A stretch of DNA of 64,000 nt from Mycobacterium intracellulare ATCC 13950 (GCF_000277125.1 NC_016946.1:4464001-4528000); one strand, 5' to 3'; shown: positions 9,883-19,045, counted from the first letter of the stretch. Numbers and translations are program-made. The notes: generated by a model not told the origin, from the letters alone.

Positions 9883-9948
9883 GACATCAACCTTCGCACG
9901 CGGGGCGCCGCGCCCCTGCGACTTCGGCGGCTAACACGCCGCCACCCC

Positions 9949-10842
9949 TCAGCTACCCGATGGCGCCGGGACCTCGGCCGGCGGAGCGGCCGCGGGCGCC
10001 GGCGGTGTCAAATGTCGCCACCAGCAGCCGATGTAGAGCACCATCGAGGCCACCAGCGCCACCAGGACCCAGATCACGACGGTGATGTCGACCCAGCTGC
10101 CGAAGGGTGGTGAGCCGGGCAGGGCGTTTCGCAACGGCACCACCGCGAACAGCATCGCCGCGTACCAGGTCGTCATCGGTGGCTGGAACGGCCGCCGGTC
10201 CCGCGCGGTCTGAACCGCAACGAACACAGCCAGACTGGCGATCGTGATGAGCACGCCGAGGATGACGATGGCGAACGCCGCGGTGCTCAGCGACCGCCGC
10301 AGTTGCAGCCGGTAGGGGCCGTCCGCCTGGGGCCTGGTCGCGGTGAGCTGCCACCCCGAGAGGTGGTCGACGAACGTGACGGGCACGTGTGCGGGCGCGC
10401 GGTCGGTGTCGGGGCCGTAGAAGATCTCGACTTCGATCAGCCCCGAGCGGTATTGGTCGAACGGCCAGCGTTCGATCTGCCCGGCGATGGTCAGCGGGAC
10501 CGACATCAGGCCGGGGAGCATGCCCTTGGTCCAGGTGTGCCGGGACGGCATCGCCGAGGATCGGACGCGGAGGCTGAGATCCTCTTTGAGATGGTGGGTT
10601 TTCGGATCCAGCAACGCCGATCCCGGATTGAAGGCGAGGTTGACGGCGAGCACGCTGTAGTTCGACTGGATCTCTTCGACGTTGATCGTCGCCGAGGGCT
10701 CGTCGGCGCTCACGACCGGGGTTATACCGTCCAGACGCCGGACGGCATCGCCTTGGGCGTACATCATGATCGACACGATGTATGCCGCGACGATGAGCAC
10801 GACGAGGCCCACGACAACGTATCTGATGCCGCCCGATCGCAT
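9949..10842 (-). CDS. DUF4436-type membrane protein
   Basis: 297 residues. There is one N-terminal transmembrane segment (about 7-28, YVVVGLVVLIVAAYIVSIMM), then an extracytoplasmic beta-rich region of about 160 residues, then three hydrophobic helices (about 190-210, 228-245, 250-275) and a proline/alanine-rich tail. No catalytic motif is visible and no function is assigned. The start at 10842 is supported by a strong GGGAGGAAGT Shine-Dalgarno immediately upstream; an earlier in-frame start at 10896 lacks one. Position corresponds to H37Rv Rv3435c, downstream of glmS. Confidence 0.82.
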   Translation of the reverse strand: MRSGGIRYVVVGLVVLIVAAYIVSIMMYAQGDAVRRLDGITPVVSADEPSATINVEEIQSNYSVLAVNLAFNPGSALLDPKTHHLKEDLSLRVRSSAMPSRHTWTKGMLPGLMSVPLTIAGQIERWPFDQYRSGLIEVEIFYGPDTDRAPAHVPVTFVDHLSGWQLTATRPQADGPYRLQLRRSLSTAAFAIVILGVLITIASLAVFVAVQTARDRRPFQPPMTTWYAAMLFAVVPLRNALPGSPPFGSWVDITVVIWVLVALVASMVLYIGCWWRHLTPPAPAAAPPAEVPAPSGS

Positions 10843-10951
10843 ACTTCCTCCCGCACGGACGCCGTGACCAGCTGGCCGAAATGCTTCCCAGGGCAATGTA
10901 ATGGATCGACCGCGGGTCCGTCGCCGATACGCGCGAAGCGGTGCGCGCTGC

Positions 10952-12817
10952 CTACTCGACGGTGACGGACTTGGCCAGGTTGCGCGGCTTGTCCACGTCG
11001 TAGCCGCGCGCCTGGGCCACGGACGCGGCGAACACCTGAAGCGGGATCGTCGACAGCAGGGGCTGCAAAAGCGTTGACACGGAGGGGATTTCGATCAAGT
11101 GGTCGGCGTAGGGGCGCACGGTGTCGTCGCCTTCCTCGGCGATCACGATGGTGATCGCCCCGCGGGCCTGGATTTCGCGGATGTTGGACAGCAGCTTGGC
11201 GTGCAGCACGGCGGACCCCTTGGGGGACGGCATGACGACGATGACGGGCAGATCGTCCTCGATCAGCGCGATGGGGCCGTGCTTGAGCTCGCCGGCGGCG
11301 AACCCCTCGGCGTGCATGTAGGCCAGTTCCTTGAGTTTGAGCGCACCTTCCAGCGCCACCGGGTAGCCGACGTGGCGGCCCAGGAACAGCACCGTCGGCG
11401 ACTGGGCGAATTGGTATGCCAGCGCGGCCACCGGCTTGATCGTCGCGAGGACCCGCGCGACGACGTCCGGCATGGCTTCCAGCTCGTGGTACTCGCGCGC
11501 GACCTCGTCGGGGTACTTGGTGCCCCGCGCCTGCGCCAGCGCCAGGCCGACCAGATAGTTGGCGGTGATCTGCGCCAGGAACGTCTTCGTCGACGCCACC
11601 CCGATCTCCGGGCCGGCGCGGGTGTAGAGCACCGCGTCGCACTCGCGCGGGATCTGCGAGCCGTTGGTGTTGCAGATCGCCAGCACCTTGGCCTTCTGCT
11701 CCTTGGCGTGCCGCACAGCCTCGAGCGTGTCGGCGGTCTCGCCGGACTGCGAGATGGCGACCACCAGGGTGCTGCGGTCCAAAACCGGGTCCCGGTAACG
11801 GAATTCGCTGGCCAGCTCCACCTCGACCGGCAGCCGCGTCCAGTGCTCGATCGCGTACTTCGCCAGCAGCCCGGAGTGGTACGCGGTGCCGCAGGCCACC
11901 ACGAACACCTTGTCGATCTCGCGCAGTTCCTGATCGGAGAGCCGCTGCTCGTCGAGCACGATCCGGCCGTCGACGAAATGGCCCAGCAGGGTGTCGGCGA
12001 CGGCGGCGGGTTGCTCGGCGATCTCCTTGAGCATGAAGTACTCGTAGCCACCTTTTTCGGCGGCGGCCAGATCCCAATCGATATGGAACTCGCGGTATTC
12101 GACATCGTCGTTGCCGTCGAAGTCGGTGATCCGGTAGCCGTCCGCGGTGATCACCACGGCCTGGTCCTGGCCGAGTTCGACGGCGTTGCGGGTGTGCGGG
12201 ATGAAGGCCGCGACGTCGGAGCCGACGAACATCTCGCCGTCGCCGATGCCGAGCACCAGCGGGGTGGAGCGGCGGGCGGCGACGATGGTGCCGGGGTCGT
12301 CGGCGTTGGCGAACACCAGCGTGAAGTGGCCGTCGAGGCGGCGCAGCACCGCGAGGACCGACGCGGGGAAATCGCCGGCGGTCTCGCCGTGGCGGTAGGC
12401 CTGCGCCACCAGGTGCACCGCGACCTCGGTGTCGGTGTCGCTGGCGAACTCCACGCCCTGGGCCTCGAGCTCGTGGCGCAGGTTCGCGTAGTTCTCGATG
12501 ATGCCGTTGTGGACCACCGCGATCTTGCCGGCGGCGTCGCGGTGCGGGTGGGCGTTGCGGTCGGTGGGGCGCCCGTGGGTGGCCCACCGGGTGTGGCCCA
12601 GGCCGGTGGTGCCGGTCAGCGAGTGCCGCGGCATCTGGGCGACCGCCTCTTCCAGGTTGGCCAGCCGGCCGGCGCGGCGGCTCACCGTCAGGGTGCCGTC
12701 GCCGTTCGCCAGCGCGATGCCCGACGAGTCGTACCCGCGGTACTCCATCCGGCGCAGCGCGGCCATGACGACGTCACAGGCGGGCTGCTGCCCGACATAG
12801 CCGACAATTCCGCACAT
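10952..12817 (-). CDS. glmS: Glutamine-fructose-6-phosphate aminotransferase (isomerizing)
   Basis: Makes glucosamine-6-phosphate, the first step towards UDP-GlcNAc for the cell wall. The 621-residue product begins MCGIVGYVG, where Cys2 is the glutaminase nucleophile. The N-terminal Ntn domain (1 to about 235) has GHTRWATHG and HNGIIENY. Two SIS domains follow, with AISQSGETADTLEA and SPTVLFLGRHVGYPVALEGALKLKELAY. The C-terminus KPRNLAKSVTVE is canonical. The upstream in-frame extension is rejected because Cys2 must be exposed. GlmM is encoded about 5 kb away. Confidence 0.97.
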   Translation of the reverse strand: MCGIVGYVGQQPACDVVMAALRRMEYRGYDSSGIALANGDGTLTVSRRAGRLANLEEAVAQMPRHSLTGTTGLGHTRWATHGRPTDRNAHPHRDAAGKIAVVHNGIIENYANLRHELEAQGVEFASDTDTEVAVHLVAQAYRHGETAGDFPASVLAVLRRLDGHFTLVFANADDPGTIVAARRSTPLVLGIGDGEMFVGSDVAAFIPHTRNAVELGQDQAVVITADGYRITDFDGNDDVEYREFHIDWDLAAAEKGGYEYFMLKEIAEQPAAVADTLLGHFVDGRIVLDEQRLSDQELREIDKVFVVACGTAYHSGLLAKYAIEHWTRLPVEVELASEFRYRDPVLDRSTLVVAISQSGETADTLEAVRHAKEQKAKVLAICNTNGSQIPRECDAVLYTRAGPEIGVASTKTFLAQITANYLVGLALAQARGTKYPDEVAREYHELEAMPDVVARVLATIKPVAALAYQFAQSPTVLFLGRHVGYPVALEGALKLKELAYMHAEGFAAGELKHGPIALIEDDLPVIVVMPSPKGSAVLHAKLLSNIREIQARGAITIVIAEEGDDTVRPYADHLIEIPSVSTLLQPLLSTIPLQVFAASVAQARGYDVDKPRNLAKSVTVE

Positions 12818-13260
12818 TCTGACCAGGGTAGTGCAGGCGGCACACCGAACCCGCAATCCGGCGCTATGGTTAGGCCGCCCACCTGCAGGAAGGCGTGCCC
12901 GGGCACCCCGACTGGGACGGCCTCGGGTGGACGTCCTGGACCAATCCGCCCAGTCCCCAGCCATTCATGTCACCGTCATAACCGGCGGGAGTTCTTTCAT
13001 CTGATGTGCGCGCGACGTTTTCGTTCACGTCATCGCGGCCGCGCTTAACGCCTCTAGCATTCGAAATTGTCAGCAAAGATCGTCACCGACCGAAGGACGA
13101 GCTGCGTGAGGTTGCCCAGAGTTTCTGGCTACCTCGATTCCCGTTTTCGCCGACGCATGAATTCAGCCGTCGATGGTTGTTCACCGGGAATTGTGCAGCG
13201 GGTCGCATTGAAATGCGTAACTTGCTCCGACCGACAACCGTGCGCCATGAGGAGGCAATC
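12818..13260. other. 443-base intergenic region, glmS promoter side and leader of the small gene
   Basis: Divergent promoter region with no open frame I can support. GC falls between about 13000 and 13260 relative to the neighbours. A run TTAACGCCTCTAGCATTC at about 13025-13042 could hold a plus-strand promoter, leaving a leader of about 200 bases before the small gene. No riboswitch family recognised. Confidence 0.4.
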
Positions 13261-13458
13261 ATGACCGCAGTTCGGTACGACGAAGTGGTGCCCGCCCCCT
13301 CGGCGCCGGCCCCCGGGCACGCCGCCCGGCCACGCCGGCACCCGTCCGCGGGCTCCGGAAACGCCTTGATGGACTTGACCACCCACGTGCTCACCGCCAC
13401 GCTGCACCAGCTCTACGCGGCGCTGTGGCGGGCGGGGGTTATCGAGGTCACGGCCTAG
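13261..13458 (+). CDS. Small hypothetical protein, 65 residues
   Basis: Not recognised. The ATG at 13261 is preceded by a near-ideal GAGGAGG Shine-Dalgarno at 13249-13255, which supports translation. The N-terminal half is rich in Pro, Ala and Arg (VVPAPSAPAPGHAARPRRHP). The C-terminal half is a likely amphipathic helix (NALMDLTTHVLTATLHQLYAALWRAGVIEV). No signal peptide or transmembrane segment is clear. It lies 43 bases ahead of the hydrolase-fold gene and may share its transcript. Confidence 0.65.
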   Translation: MTAVRYDEVVPAPSAPAPGHAARPRRHPSAGSGNALMDLTTHVLTATLHQLYAALWRAGVIEVTA

Positions 13459-13501
13459 TCATCTGCGCCGGCGCGCGATTGGGATGCGCTAACGTCGACG
13501 C

Positions 13502-14341
13502 GTGGCCCGCATCCGCAAGCTCGTCGCCGCTCTGCACCGCCGTGGTCCGCACCGGGTTTTGCGGGGTGACCTGGCCTTTGCCGGTCTGCCGGGTGTGGTG
13601 TACACCCCGGAAGAGGGCCTGAATCTGCCCGGCGTGGCGTTCGGCCACGAGTGGCTGGCCGGCGCCGCCCGGTACTCGAATCTGCTCGAGCATCTGGCGT
13701 CGTGGGGGATCGTGGCCGGCGCTCCCGACACCCAGCGGGGTGTGGCCCCCTCGGTGCTGAACTTCGCCTTCGATCTGGGCACCGCCCTGGACATCGTGTC
13801 GGGTGTGTGCCTCGGGCCGGGCAAGATCAGCGTGCATCCCGCCAAGCTGGGCGTGGTCGGTCATGGTTTCGGCGGCTCGGCCGCGGTATTCGCCGCCGCG
13901 GGGATGCCCGCCAAGCTCGCGGCGGTGGCGGCGATTTTCCCCAGCGTCACCAGCCCGCCGGCCCAGCAGCCCGCCGCGACGCTCAAGGTGCCGGGAGTGA
14001 TCTTCACCGCGCCGGGCGACCGGGCGACGTTGAACTCCAACGCGCTGGCGCTTGCCGAGGCGTGGAAGCCGGCGACGCTGCGCATCGTCAGCAAGGCCGA
14101 GCCCGGCGGGCTGGTGGAGGGTCGGCGGCTGGCCACGGTGCTCGGCCTGCCCGGCCCGCACCGCCGTACCCAGCGGTCGGTTCGGGCGCTGCTGACCGGT
14201 TACCTGCTCTACACGCTCGGCGGCGACAAGAGGTATCGCGATTTCGCCGACCCGGACGTGCACCTGCCCGGGACGGACGCCATCGATCCCGAGGCCGAGG
14301 CGATTCCCCTGGAAGAAAAGATCGTCGCCCTGCTGAAGTGA
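13502..14341 (+). CDS. Alpha/beta-hydrolase-fold protein lacking the nucleophile serine
   Basis: 279 residues, dienelactone/PET-hydrolase-like fold: GVAFGHEWL near the oxyanion strand and LGVVGHGFGGSAAVFAAAG at the nucleophile elbow (about residues 117-135). The elbow reads G-H-G-F-G, so the Ser or Cys of GxSxG is Gly (codon GGT at about 13867-13869). It could be a non-catalytic relative or use another residue. Position fits H37Rv Rv3438. Start is GTG at 13502. The SnoaL-like gene follows after 10 bases. Confidence 0.82.
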   Translation: MARIRKLVAALHRRGPHRVLRGDLAFAGLPGVVYTPEEGLNLPGVAFGHEWLAGAARYSNLLEHLASWGIVAGAPDTQRGVAPSVLNFAFDLGTALDIVSGVCLGPGKISVHPAKLGVVGHGFGGSAAVFAAAGMPAKLAAVAAIFPSVTSPPAQQPAATLKVPGVIFTAPGDRATLNSNALALAEAWKPATLRIVSKAEPGGLVEGRRLATVLGLPGPHRRTQRSVRALLTGYLLYTLGGDKRYRDFADPDVHLPGTDAIDPEAEAIPLEEKIVALLK

Positions 14342-14351
14342 GGGGGAGTTC

Positions 14352-14702
14352 ATGTCGAGCGCGCACGCGCTGTACGCCCGCTGGATCACCGAACTCTGGA
14401 ACGGACGGCCGGTCGCGGCCGAGCTGGTCACCGACGACTTCGTCGGTCACTGGCCCGGCCGGGAGGTACGGGGACCGGACGCGCTCGCGCAGATCATCGA
14501 GCAGACACGAAACATGTTCTCGGACTTGAGCTTCGCCATCGTGGTCGGCCCGCTGACCGAGGGTGATCTGGTGGCCGGGCGCTGGGTGGGCACCGGCCAC
14601 GGCCCGGACGGCCCGGTCTCGTTCACCGGCAACGACATCCTGCGCCTGGCCGCCGACGGCCGGCGGTTCGCCGAGTACTGGACGGGCACTTCCGCGGGCT
14701 GA
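14352..14702 (+). CDS. SnoaL/NTF2-like protein
   Basis: 116-residue single-domain protein with the cone-fold pattern: an N-terminal helix ALYARWITELWNGR, then VTDDFVGHWPG, a helix DALAQIIEQTRNMFSDLSF, and strands VAGRWVGTGHG and ILRLAADGRRFAEYWTG. Family members are polyketide cyclases, isomerases or ligand carriers; no specific substrate can be named. An AGGGGGAG Shine-Dalgarno precedes the ATG. Confidence 0.78.
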   Translation: MSSAHALYARWITELWNGRPVAAELVTDDFVGHWPGREVRGPDALAQIIEQTRNMFSDLSFAIVVGPLTEGDLVAGRWVGTGHGPDGPVSFTGNDILRLAADGRRFAEYWTGTSAG

Positions 14703-14740
14703 GCGCCCCGTCCCGCACGGGCGCGTGGTAAGTGTCATGG

Positions 14741-15781
14741 ATGCGAATCGGGATCGCTCTCAACTATTCGGGCGGCTTTCACGAAGCCGTGGACCGCGTC
14801 GTCGAACTTGAAAAGTCCGGCATCGAGGTCGCGGTGGTGGCCGAGGCGTATTCGTTCGACGCCATCAGCCAGCTGGGATACCTGGCCGCCAAAACCAACA
14901 CGGTCGAACTGGCGTCCGGGGTGCTTCCCCTCTACATCCGCACGCCGTCGCTGCTGGCGATGACGGCCGCGGGCCTGGATTTCGTGTCCGACGGGCGATT
15001 CCGCCTCGGCATCGGCACCTCCGGGCCGCAAGTGATCGAGGGCTTTCACGGGGTCCCGTTCGACGCCCCACTCGGGCGCACCCGCGAGATCGTGGAGATC
15101 TGCCGCAAGGTGTGGCGCCGCGAGCGCGTGCAGTACGCCGGCAAGCACTACCAGCTGCCTCTGCCCGCCGACCGCGGAACGGGTCTGGGCAAGCCGCTGC
15201 AGCTCATCAATCACCCTGTGCGCGAACGCATTCCGATCAGCATCGCCGCGCTGGGTCCCAAGAATGTCGAGCTCACCGCGGAGATCGCCGAGGGCTGGCA
15301 GCCGGTCTTCTATCTTCCGGACAAGGCCGCGTCGATCTGGGGTGAGCCGCTGGCCGCCGGCGCCGCCAAACGCGATCCCGCGCTGGGTCCGCTCGACGTC
15401 ATGGTGCACGCGTCGCTGGCCATCGGGGACAACGTCGACGAGCGGCTGGCCTGGGTCAAGCCGCAGCTCGGGCTCTACATCGGCGGGATGGGCGCCAAAG
15501 GCCGCAATTTCTACCACAATCTGGCGACGCGTTACGGGTACGGCGAGGTCGCCGACCGGATCCAGGAGCTGTATCTGTCCGGCCGCAAGCAGGAGGCCAT
15601 CGACGCCGTGCCCGACGAGCTGGTGCGGGGCATGTCGCTGATCGGGCCGCGCGGGTATGTGGCCGAACGGATGGCCGCCTTCGCCGAGGCCGGCGTGACC
15701 ACGCTGTTGTTGAGCCCGCAGGCCACCGATCGCGACGAGTCCATGCGTTTCGTCGAGGAAGCCCTGCAACTGCGGCCCTGA
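14741..15781 (+). CDS. F420-dependent LLM-class oxidoreductase
   Basis: 346 residues, luciferase-like monooxygenase TIM-barrel. The sequence MRIGIALNYSGGFHEAVD, VAEAYSFDAISQLGYLAAKT, RFRLGIGTSGPQVIEGFHGVPFD and RTREIVEICRKVWRRE closely follow my recollection of H37Rv Rv3520c, a coenzyme F420 binder. F420 rather than FMN is inferred from that subfamily. In-frame starts also exist at 14732 and 14737; ATG 14741 matches the family N-terminus. Confidence 0.85.
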   Translation: MRIGIALNYSGGFHEAVDRVVELEKSGIEVAVVAEAYSFDAISQLGYLAAKTNTVELASGVLPLYIRTPSLLAMTAAGLDFVSDGRFRLGIGTSGPQVIEGFHGVPFDAPLGRTREIVEICRKVWRRERVQYAGKHYQLPLPADRGTGLGKPLQLINHPVRERIPISIAALGPKNVELTAEIAEGWQPVFYLPDKAASIWGEPLAAGAAKRDPALGPLDVMVHASLAIGDNVDERLAWVKPQLGLYIGGMGAKGRNFYHNLATRYGYGEVADRIQELYLSGRKQEAIDAVPDELVRGMSLIGPRGYVAERMAAFAEAGVTTLLLSPQATDRDESMRFVEEALQLRP

Positions 15782-15785
15782 GCGG

Positions 15786-17180
15786 TCACTGCCCCGCCTG
15801 CGGAAGCTGGTCCGCGGCAATCTCGCACGGCGTCGACCCCTCGCCCGCGGCGGGTGTGGGTTCGGCGGCCGGCGCTGCCGCGGGAGCCGGCGGCTCGGCC
15901 GGTGCCGGATCCGCCGGCGGCGGGGTCTCGACCGGTTGGGCTTGCTGTTCGTGCTCCGTGGGATCGGGCTGACCCGCCTCCCCGTCGACCGGTTCGGCTG
16001 GGCCGCTCCCCTCGGCGGTGTCGTCGGCGTCCTCGGCGTCGCCGGCGTCCTCTGCGCCCTTCGCGTCAGTCGGATCCTCGGCGTGAAAAGGGTTCTCGTC
16101 GAACGCGTTTCCGTCCGCCGAATCACCGAGCGCGGCCGCGCCATCCGACCCGTCGCCCGCCGACCCGAGCAGATCGCCCATCGCGTCGACGATCCTGCCG
16201 GCGAGCCCGAGAAGACCGCCGCCACCCCCACCGAGCCCACCACTGCCGAGGCCGCCGCCGAGCCCACCGCCGCCGAGCCCACTGCCGAGCCCGCCCAGAT
16301 CGCCCAAGCTTTCGGCGGGCCACCCCGAGGCGTCACCGAGGCCGCTACCCCAGCCCGCGGCCGGCGCCGGCGGGGCCGGCAGGGGGGCGACCGGCGTCGG
16401 CGCCGCGGCCGCCACCGTCGCCGCGGAGTCGTCCACCCGCGGTGCGGACGCGGCGGCCACCGGCGGGGCGAGCTGCACCGGAACGACGCCCTCCCCGAGA
16501 TCACCGGGAAACTCGAACCGCGCCGCCGGGGCGGCCGCGGCCCTGTCGATCACCATGGCGTAAGACGTCTGGACCCCGTCCGACGTGGACCGCATCGCGG
16601 CCAGCCAGTCGTTACGAATGTCGTTGTCCACGTACGGAATCACCTGCTCACGCAGCACATCCTCGGCGCCCCGGGGGTCCCCGGCCGTGACCTTGGCGGC
16701 GGCGGCCAACCAGGCCGGCCGCTGCGCCTGCGCGCGGTCGTCGACGGCGATGGCCGTCGCGACTTTCGAATCGACCAGGTGCCACAGGTTGTCGCGCAGC
16801 GACTCGCATCGCTGGGCCGCCGCGCGCAGTTCGCCGACGACCGCGTCCGCGCTGTCGCAATGCCGTTGCAACAGCTGCGCCGCGGCGTCGCCGCCCGCGC
16901 CCTGCCACGCCGCGGCCAGCTCGGCCACCTGGGCGCGCTGCATGCGCAGCGCCTCGGCGGCCACCACGCCGGCGGCGCGCAGCTCCGCGCAGTCACGGTC
17001 GAGCGCGCGCAGGTCGAGTCCGTCCTCGCTCGCATACCATTCCCGGATCTGCGCGGGATGCGCTGTCAGGTCGGGATGTTGGTAGCCGAGCGCGTGGGAC
17101 GCCAGCACGTAGGTCTGGGTGTGCTCGATGGCAACCCGGCCCTCGGCGAGGCGCGCGTCCACGTCCAACCGGTCGGCCAC
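15786..17180 (-). CDS. ESX-associated WXG-type protein with Ala/Pro/Gly-rich tail (Rv3439c-like)
   Basis: 464 residues. The N-terminal about 200 residues are helical and include the turn AAAWQGAGGDAAAQLL, a WXG motif between two helices as in ESX substrates and their large partners. A central Gly/Leu-rich stretch (about 280-330, repeats of GLGG/GGLG) and an acidic then Pro-rich tail (about 345-464) follow. Length and position match H37Rv Rv3439c. The YxxxE protein is encoded 3 bases upstream, so the two probably pair. Export is inferred, not shown. Confidence 0.75.
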   Translation of the reverse strand: MADRLDVDARLAEGRVAIEHTQTYVLASHALGYQHPDLTAHPAQIREWYASEDGLDLRALDRDCAELRAAGVVAAEALRMQRAQVAELAAAWQGAGGDAAAQLLQRHCDSADAVVGELRAAAQRCESLRDNLWHLVDSKVATAIAVDDRAQAQRPAWLAAAAKVTAGDPRGAEDVLREQVIPYVDNDIRNDWLAAMRSTSDGVQTSYAMVIDRAAAAPAARFEFPGDLGEGVVPVQLAPPVAAASAPRVDDSAATVAAAAPTPVAPLPAPPAPAAGWGSGLGDASGWPAESLGDLGGLGSGLGGGGLGGGLGSGGLGGGGGGLLGLAGRIVDAMGDLLGSAGDGSDGAAALGDSADGNAFDENPFHAEDPTDAKGAEDAGDAEDADDTAEGSGPAEPVDGEAGQPDPTEHEQQAQPVETPPPADPAPAEPPAPAAAPAAEPTPAAGEGSTPCEIAADQLPQAGQ

Positions 17181-17183
17181 GAG

Positions 17184-17513
17184 CTACGCGATCCGCGCCG
17201 CGGCATACAGTTCGGCGTCGGCGTAGCGCTGCGCGCTGGACCGCAGGGCGGCGGCGATCTCGCTGGACGCGCGCGACCACTGCGTCACCTGCTGCGTCAG
17301 GCGCCCCAACTCGACGCGGAGCGCGTCGCCGCGCGCGGTGTGCGCCCGCCCGGCGCAGGCCCCGCCGAACGCCAGCCTGGCCAGGTGATCGCTGACCGCG
17401 CGGTCGAGAAATTCCGCGGCCATGGCGAATTGGTTAGCGACCCGGTGCGTGGCCGACGCGTCGATCTGGGCGCGGGCGGCGGCGACAGGCCGTGTTCCCC
17501 CAACGAATTTCAT
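17184..17513 (-). CDS. EspC/DUF2580-like ESX-associated protein (Rv3440c-like)
   Basis: 109-residue helical-hairpin protein. The C-terminus has SAQRYADAELYAAARIA, containing Y-x3-E, the YxxxD/E motif used as a type VII secretion signal. Helices at about 20-55 and 65-105 resemble the EspC/CFP-10-like fold. It lies immediately upstream of, and with only 3 bases to, the WXG protein. Position matches H37Rv Rv3440c between glmM and Rv3439c. Confidence 0.75.
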   Translation of the reverse strand: MKFVGGTRPVAAARAQIDASATHRVANQFAMAAEFLDRAVSDHLARLAFGGACAGRAHTARGDALRVELGRLTQQVTQWSRASSEIAAALRSSAQRYADAELYAAARIA

Positions 17514-17561
17514 GCCTAATCCGACGCCGGTAGGCGGGTCGGGGTTCCCGGCGCTGCGGGA

Positions 17562-18896
17562 TCAGTGCGCGGCGCTGACCGCTTCGGCGACCCGGGTGGC
17601 GATCCGCGCAGCGATCTCCTTTTCGGGGGCCTCCACCATTACGCGGATCATGGGCTCAGTTCCCGACGGGCGCAACAGGATTCGACCGGTGTCGCCCAGC
17701 TCGGCCTCGGCCTGCCCGACGGCGGACTGCACCGACGGCGCGGCTGCGGCCGTGGCCTTGTCGGCGACCGTGACGTTGATCAGCACCTGCGGCAGCGTCT
17801 GCATGGCCGAGGCCAAATGCGCCAGCGACGAGCCGGTCTGCGCCATGCGGTTCATCAGCCGCAGCCCGGTGACGATGCCGTCGCCGGTCGAGCCCAGCGC
17901 GGGCATCACGATGTGCCCGGACTGCTCGCCGCCCAGGCTGTAGTCGCCGGCCCGCAGTTCCTCCACGACGTAGCGGTCGCCGACGCCGGTGGTGCGCACC
18001 GTGATTCCGGCCGAACGCATGGCCAGATGCAACCCCAGGTTGCTCATCACGGTGGTCACCAGCGTCCGCGAGGACAGTTCGCCGGCCTCGTGCATGGCCA
18101 GTGCGAGCACCACCATGATGTGGTCGCCGTCGACCAGGTTGCCGTCGGCGTCGATGGCCAGGCACCGGTCGGCGTCCCCGTCGTGCGCCAGGCCCAGGTC
18201 GGCGCGGTGCGCGACGACCGCCGCGCGCAGCGAATCCAGGTGCGTGGAGCCGCAGTTGTCGTTGATGTTGAGCCCGTTGGGCTCGGCGTTGATCGCGATC
18301 ACCCTCGCGCCGGCCGCGCGGTACGCGCGCGGGCCCACCGCCGAGGCCGCGCCGTGGGCGCAGTCCACCACCACGGTCAACCCGTCGAGGCGCAGCGTGC
18401 TGGCCTTGCTCAGGTGACGCAGGTAGCGGTCGGCCGCGTCCTCGGCGTCGACGACCCGCCCGATGCCGGTTCCGACCGGGCGCGGCCCCGGATCCCCGAC
18501 GAGGGCTTCGATCTGGTCCTCGGTGCCGTCGTCTAGCTTGCGGCCGCCGGGCCCGAAGATCTTGATGCCGTTGTCGGGCATCGGGTTGTGGGAGGCGGAG
18601 ATCATCACCCCGAAATCGGCGTCGTAGGCGCCGGTCAGGTAGGCCACCGCCGGGGTGGGCAGCACCCCAACCCGCAGCGCGTCGACGCCCTGGCTGGTCA
18701 GCCCGGCGATCACTGCGGCCTCGAGCATCTCGCCGCTGGCCCGCGGATCGCGGCCGATCACCGCGACGCGGCGGCCCGGCGCCGACGCGCTCGCCAGACG
18801 CCGCGCCGCCGCGGAACCCAGCGCCAGCGCCAGCTCGGCGGTCAACTCGCGGTTGGCGACCCCACGGACACCGTCGGTGCCGAATAGTCGACCCAT
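17562..18896 (-). CDS. glmM: Phosphoglucosamine mutase
   Basis: Interconverts glucosamine-6- and -1-phosphate for UDP-GlcNAc synthesis. 444 residues. Begins [15 protein letters not shown]. The phosphoserine loop is [15 protein letters not shown] (about residues 100-114). The metal-binding loop [11 protein letters not shown], the sugar-specificity loop GGEQSGHIV and the phosphate-binding [14 protein letters not shown] are all present. Same pathway as glmS in this window. Confidence 0.97.
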   Translation of the reverse strand: MGRLFGTDGVRGVANRELTAELALALGSAAARRLASASAPGRRVAVIGRDPRASGEMLEAAVIAGLTSQGVDALRVGVLPTPAVAYLTGAYDADFGVMISASHNPMPDNGIKIFGPGGRKLDDGTEDQIEALVGDPGPRPVGTGIGRVVDAEDAADRYLRHLSKASTLRLDGLTVVVDCAHGAASAVGPRAYRAAGARVIAINAEPNGLNINDNCGSTHLDSLRAAVVAHRADLGLAHDGDADRCLAIDADGNLVDGDHIMVVLALAMHEAGELSSRTLVTTVMSNLGLHLAMRSAGITVRTTGVGDRYVVEELRAGDYSLGGEQSGHIVMPALGSTGDGIVTGLRLMNRMAQTGSSLAHLASAMQTLPQVLINVTVADKATAAAAPSVQSAVGQAEAELGDTGRILLRPSGTEPMIRVMVEAPEKEIAARIATRVAEAVSAAH

Positions 18897-18990
18897 GCGA
18901 ACAAACCTCTCACAGTTGTCGGGCTAGCACCTAACGTGCCCGTTCCTTTGTGGCCGAAACCAGGCGCGGGTGGGCGCAGACACGCCGCAA

Positions 18991-19031
18991 CCGGCCACAA
19001 CTTGTGCACCGCGATGCCAAGTTGTGGCCGG
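18991..19031 (-). terminator. Perfect 14-base hairpin after rpsI
   Basis: Arms CCGGCCACAACTTG (18991-19004) and CAAGTTGTGGCCGG (19018-19031) pair perfectly around a 13-base loop, 15 bases past the rpsI stop in the direction of transcription. No T-run follows, so it would be a U-less terminator or a 3'-end stabiliser. A related TTGTGGCCG string occurs just upstream at about 18951. Confidence 0.6.
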
Positions 19032-19045
19032 AAAGCGACGGCTGA

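Noticed and set aside
6283..10113. A 1276-codon open frame on the plus strand, antisense to gadB, nnr and the rhomboid-like gene
   Set aside because: Composition is Gly/Arg/His/Val-rich without motifs and mirrors high-GC codon bias of three well-supported genes on the other strand.
12818..13260. Riboswitch or glmS ribozyme ahead of glmS
   Set aside because: The gap shows none of the glmS ribozyme core, which is not known in mycobacteria, and I could not fold a known riboswitch by eye.
16120..16300. Short tandem repeats in the Gly-rich coding region, resembling a repeat array
   Set aside because: They are codon-level GLGG/GGLG repeats inside the WXG-protein gene; no spacer structure as in CRISPR.
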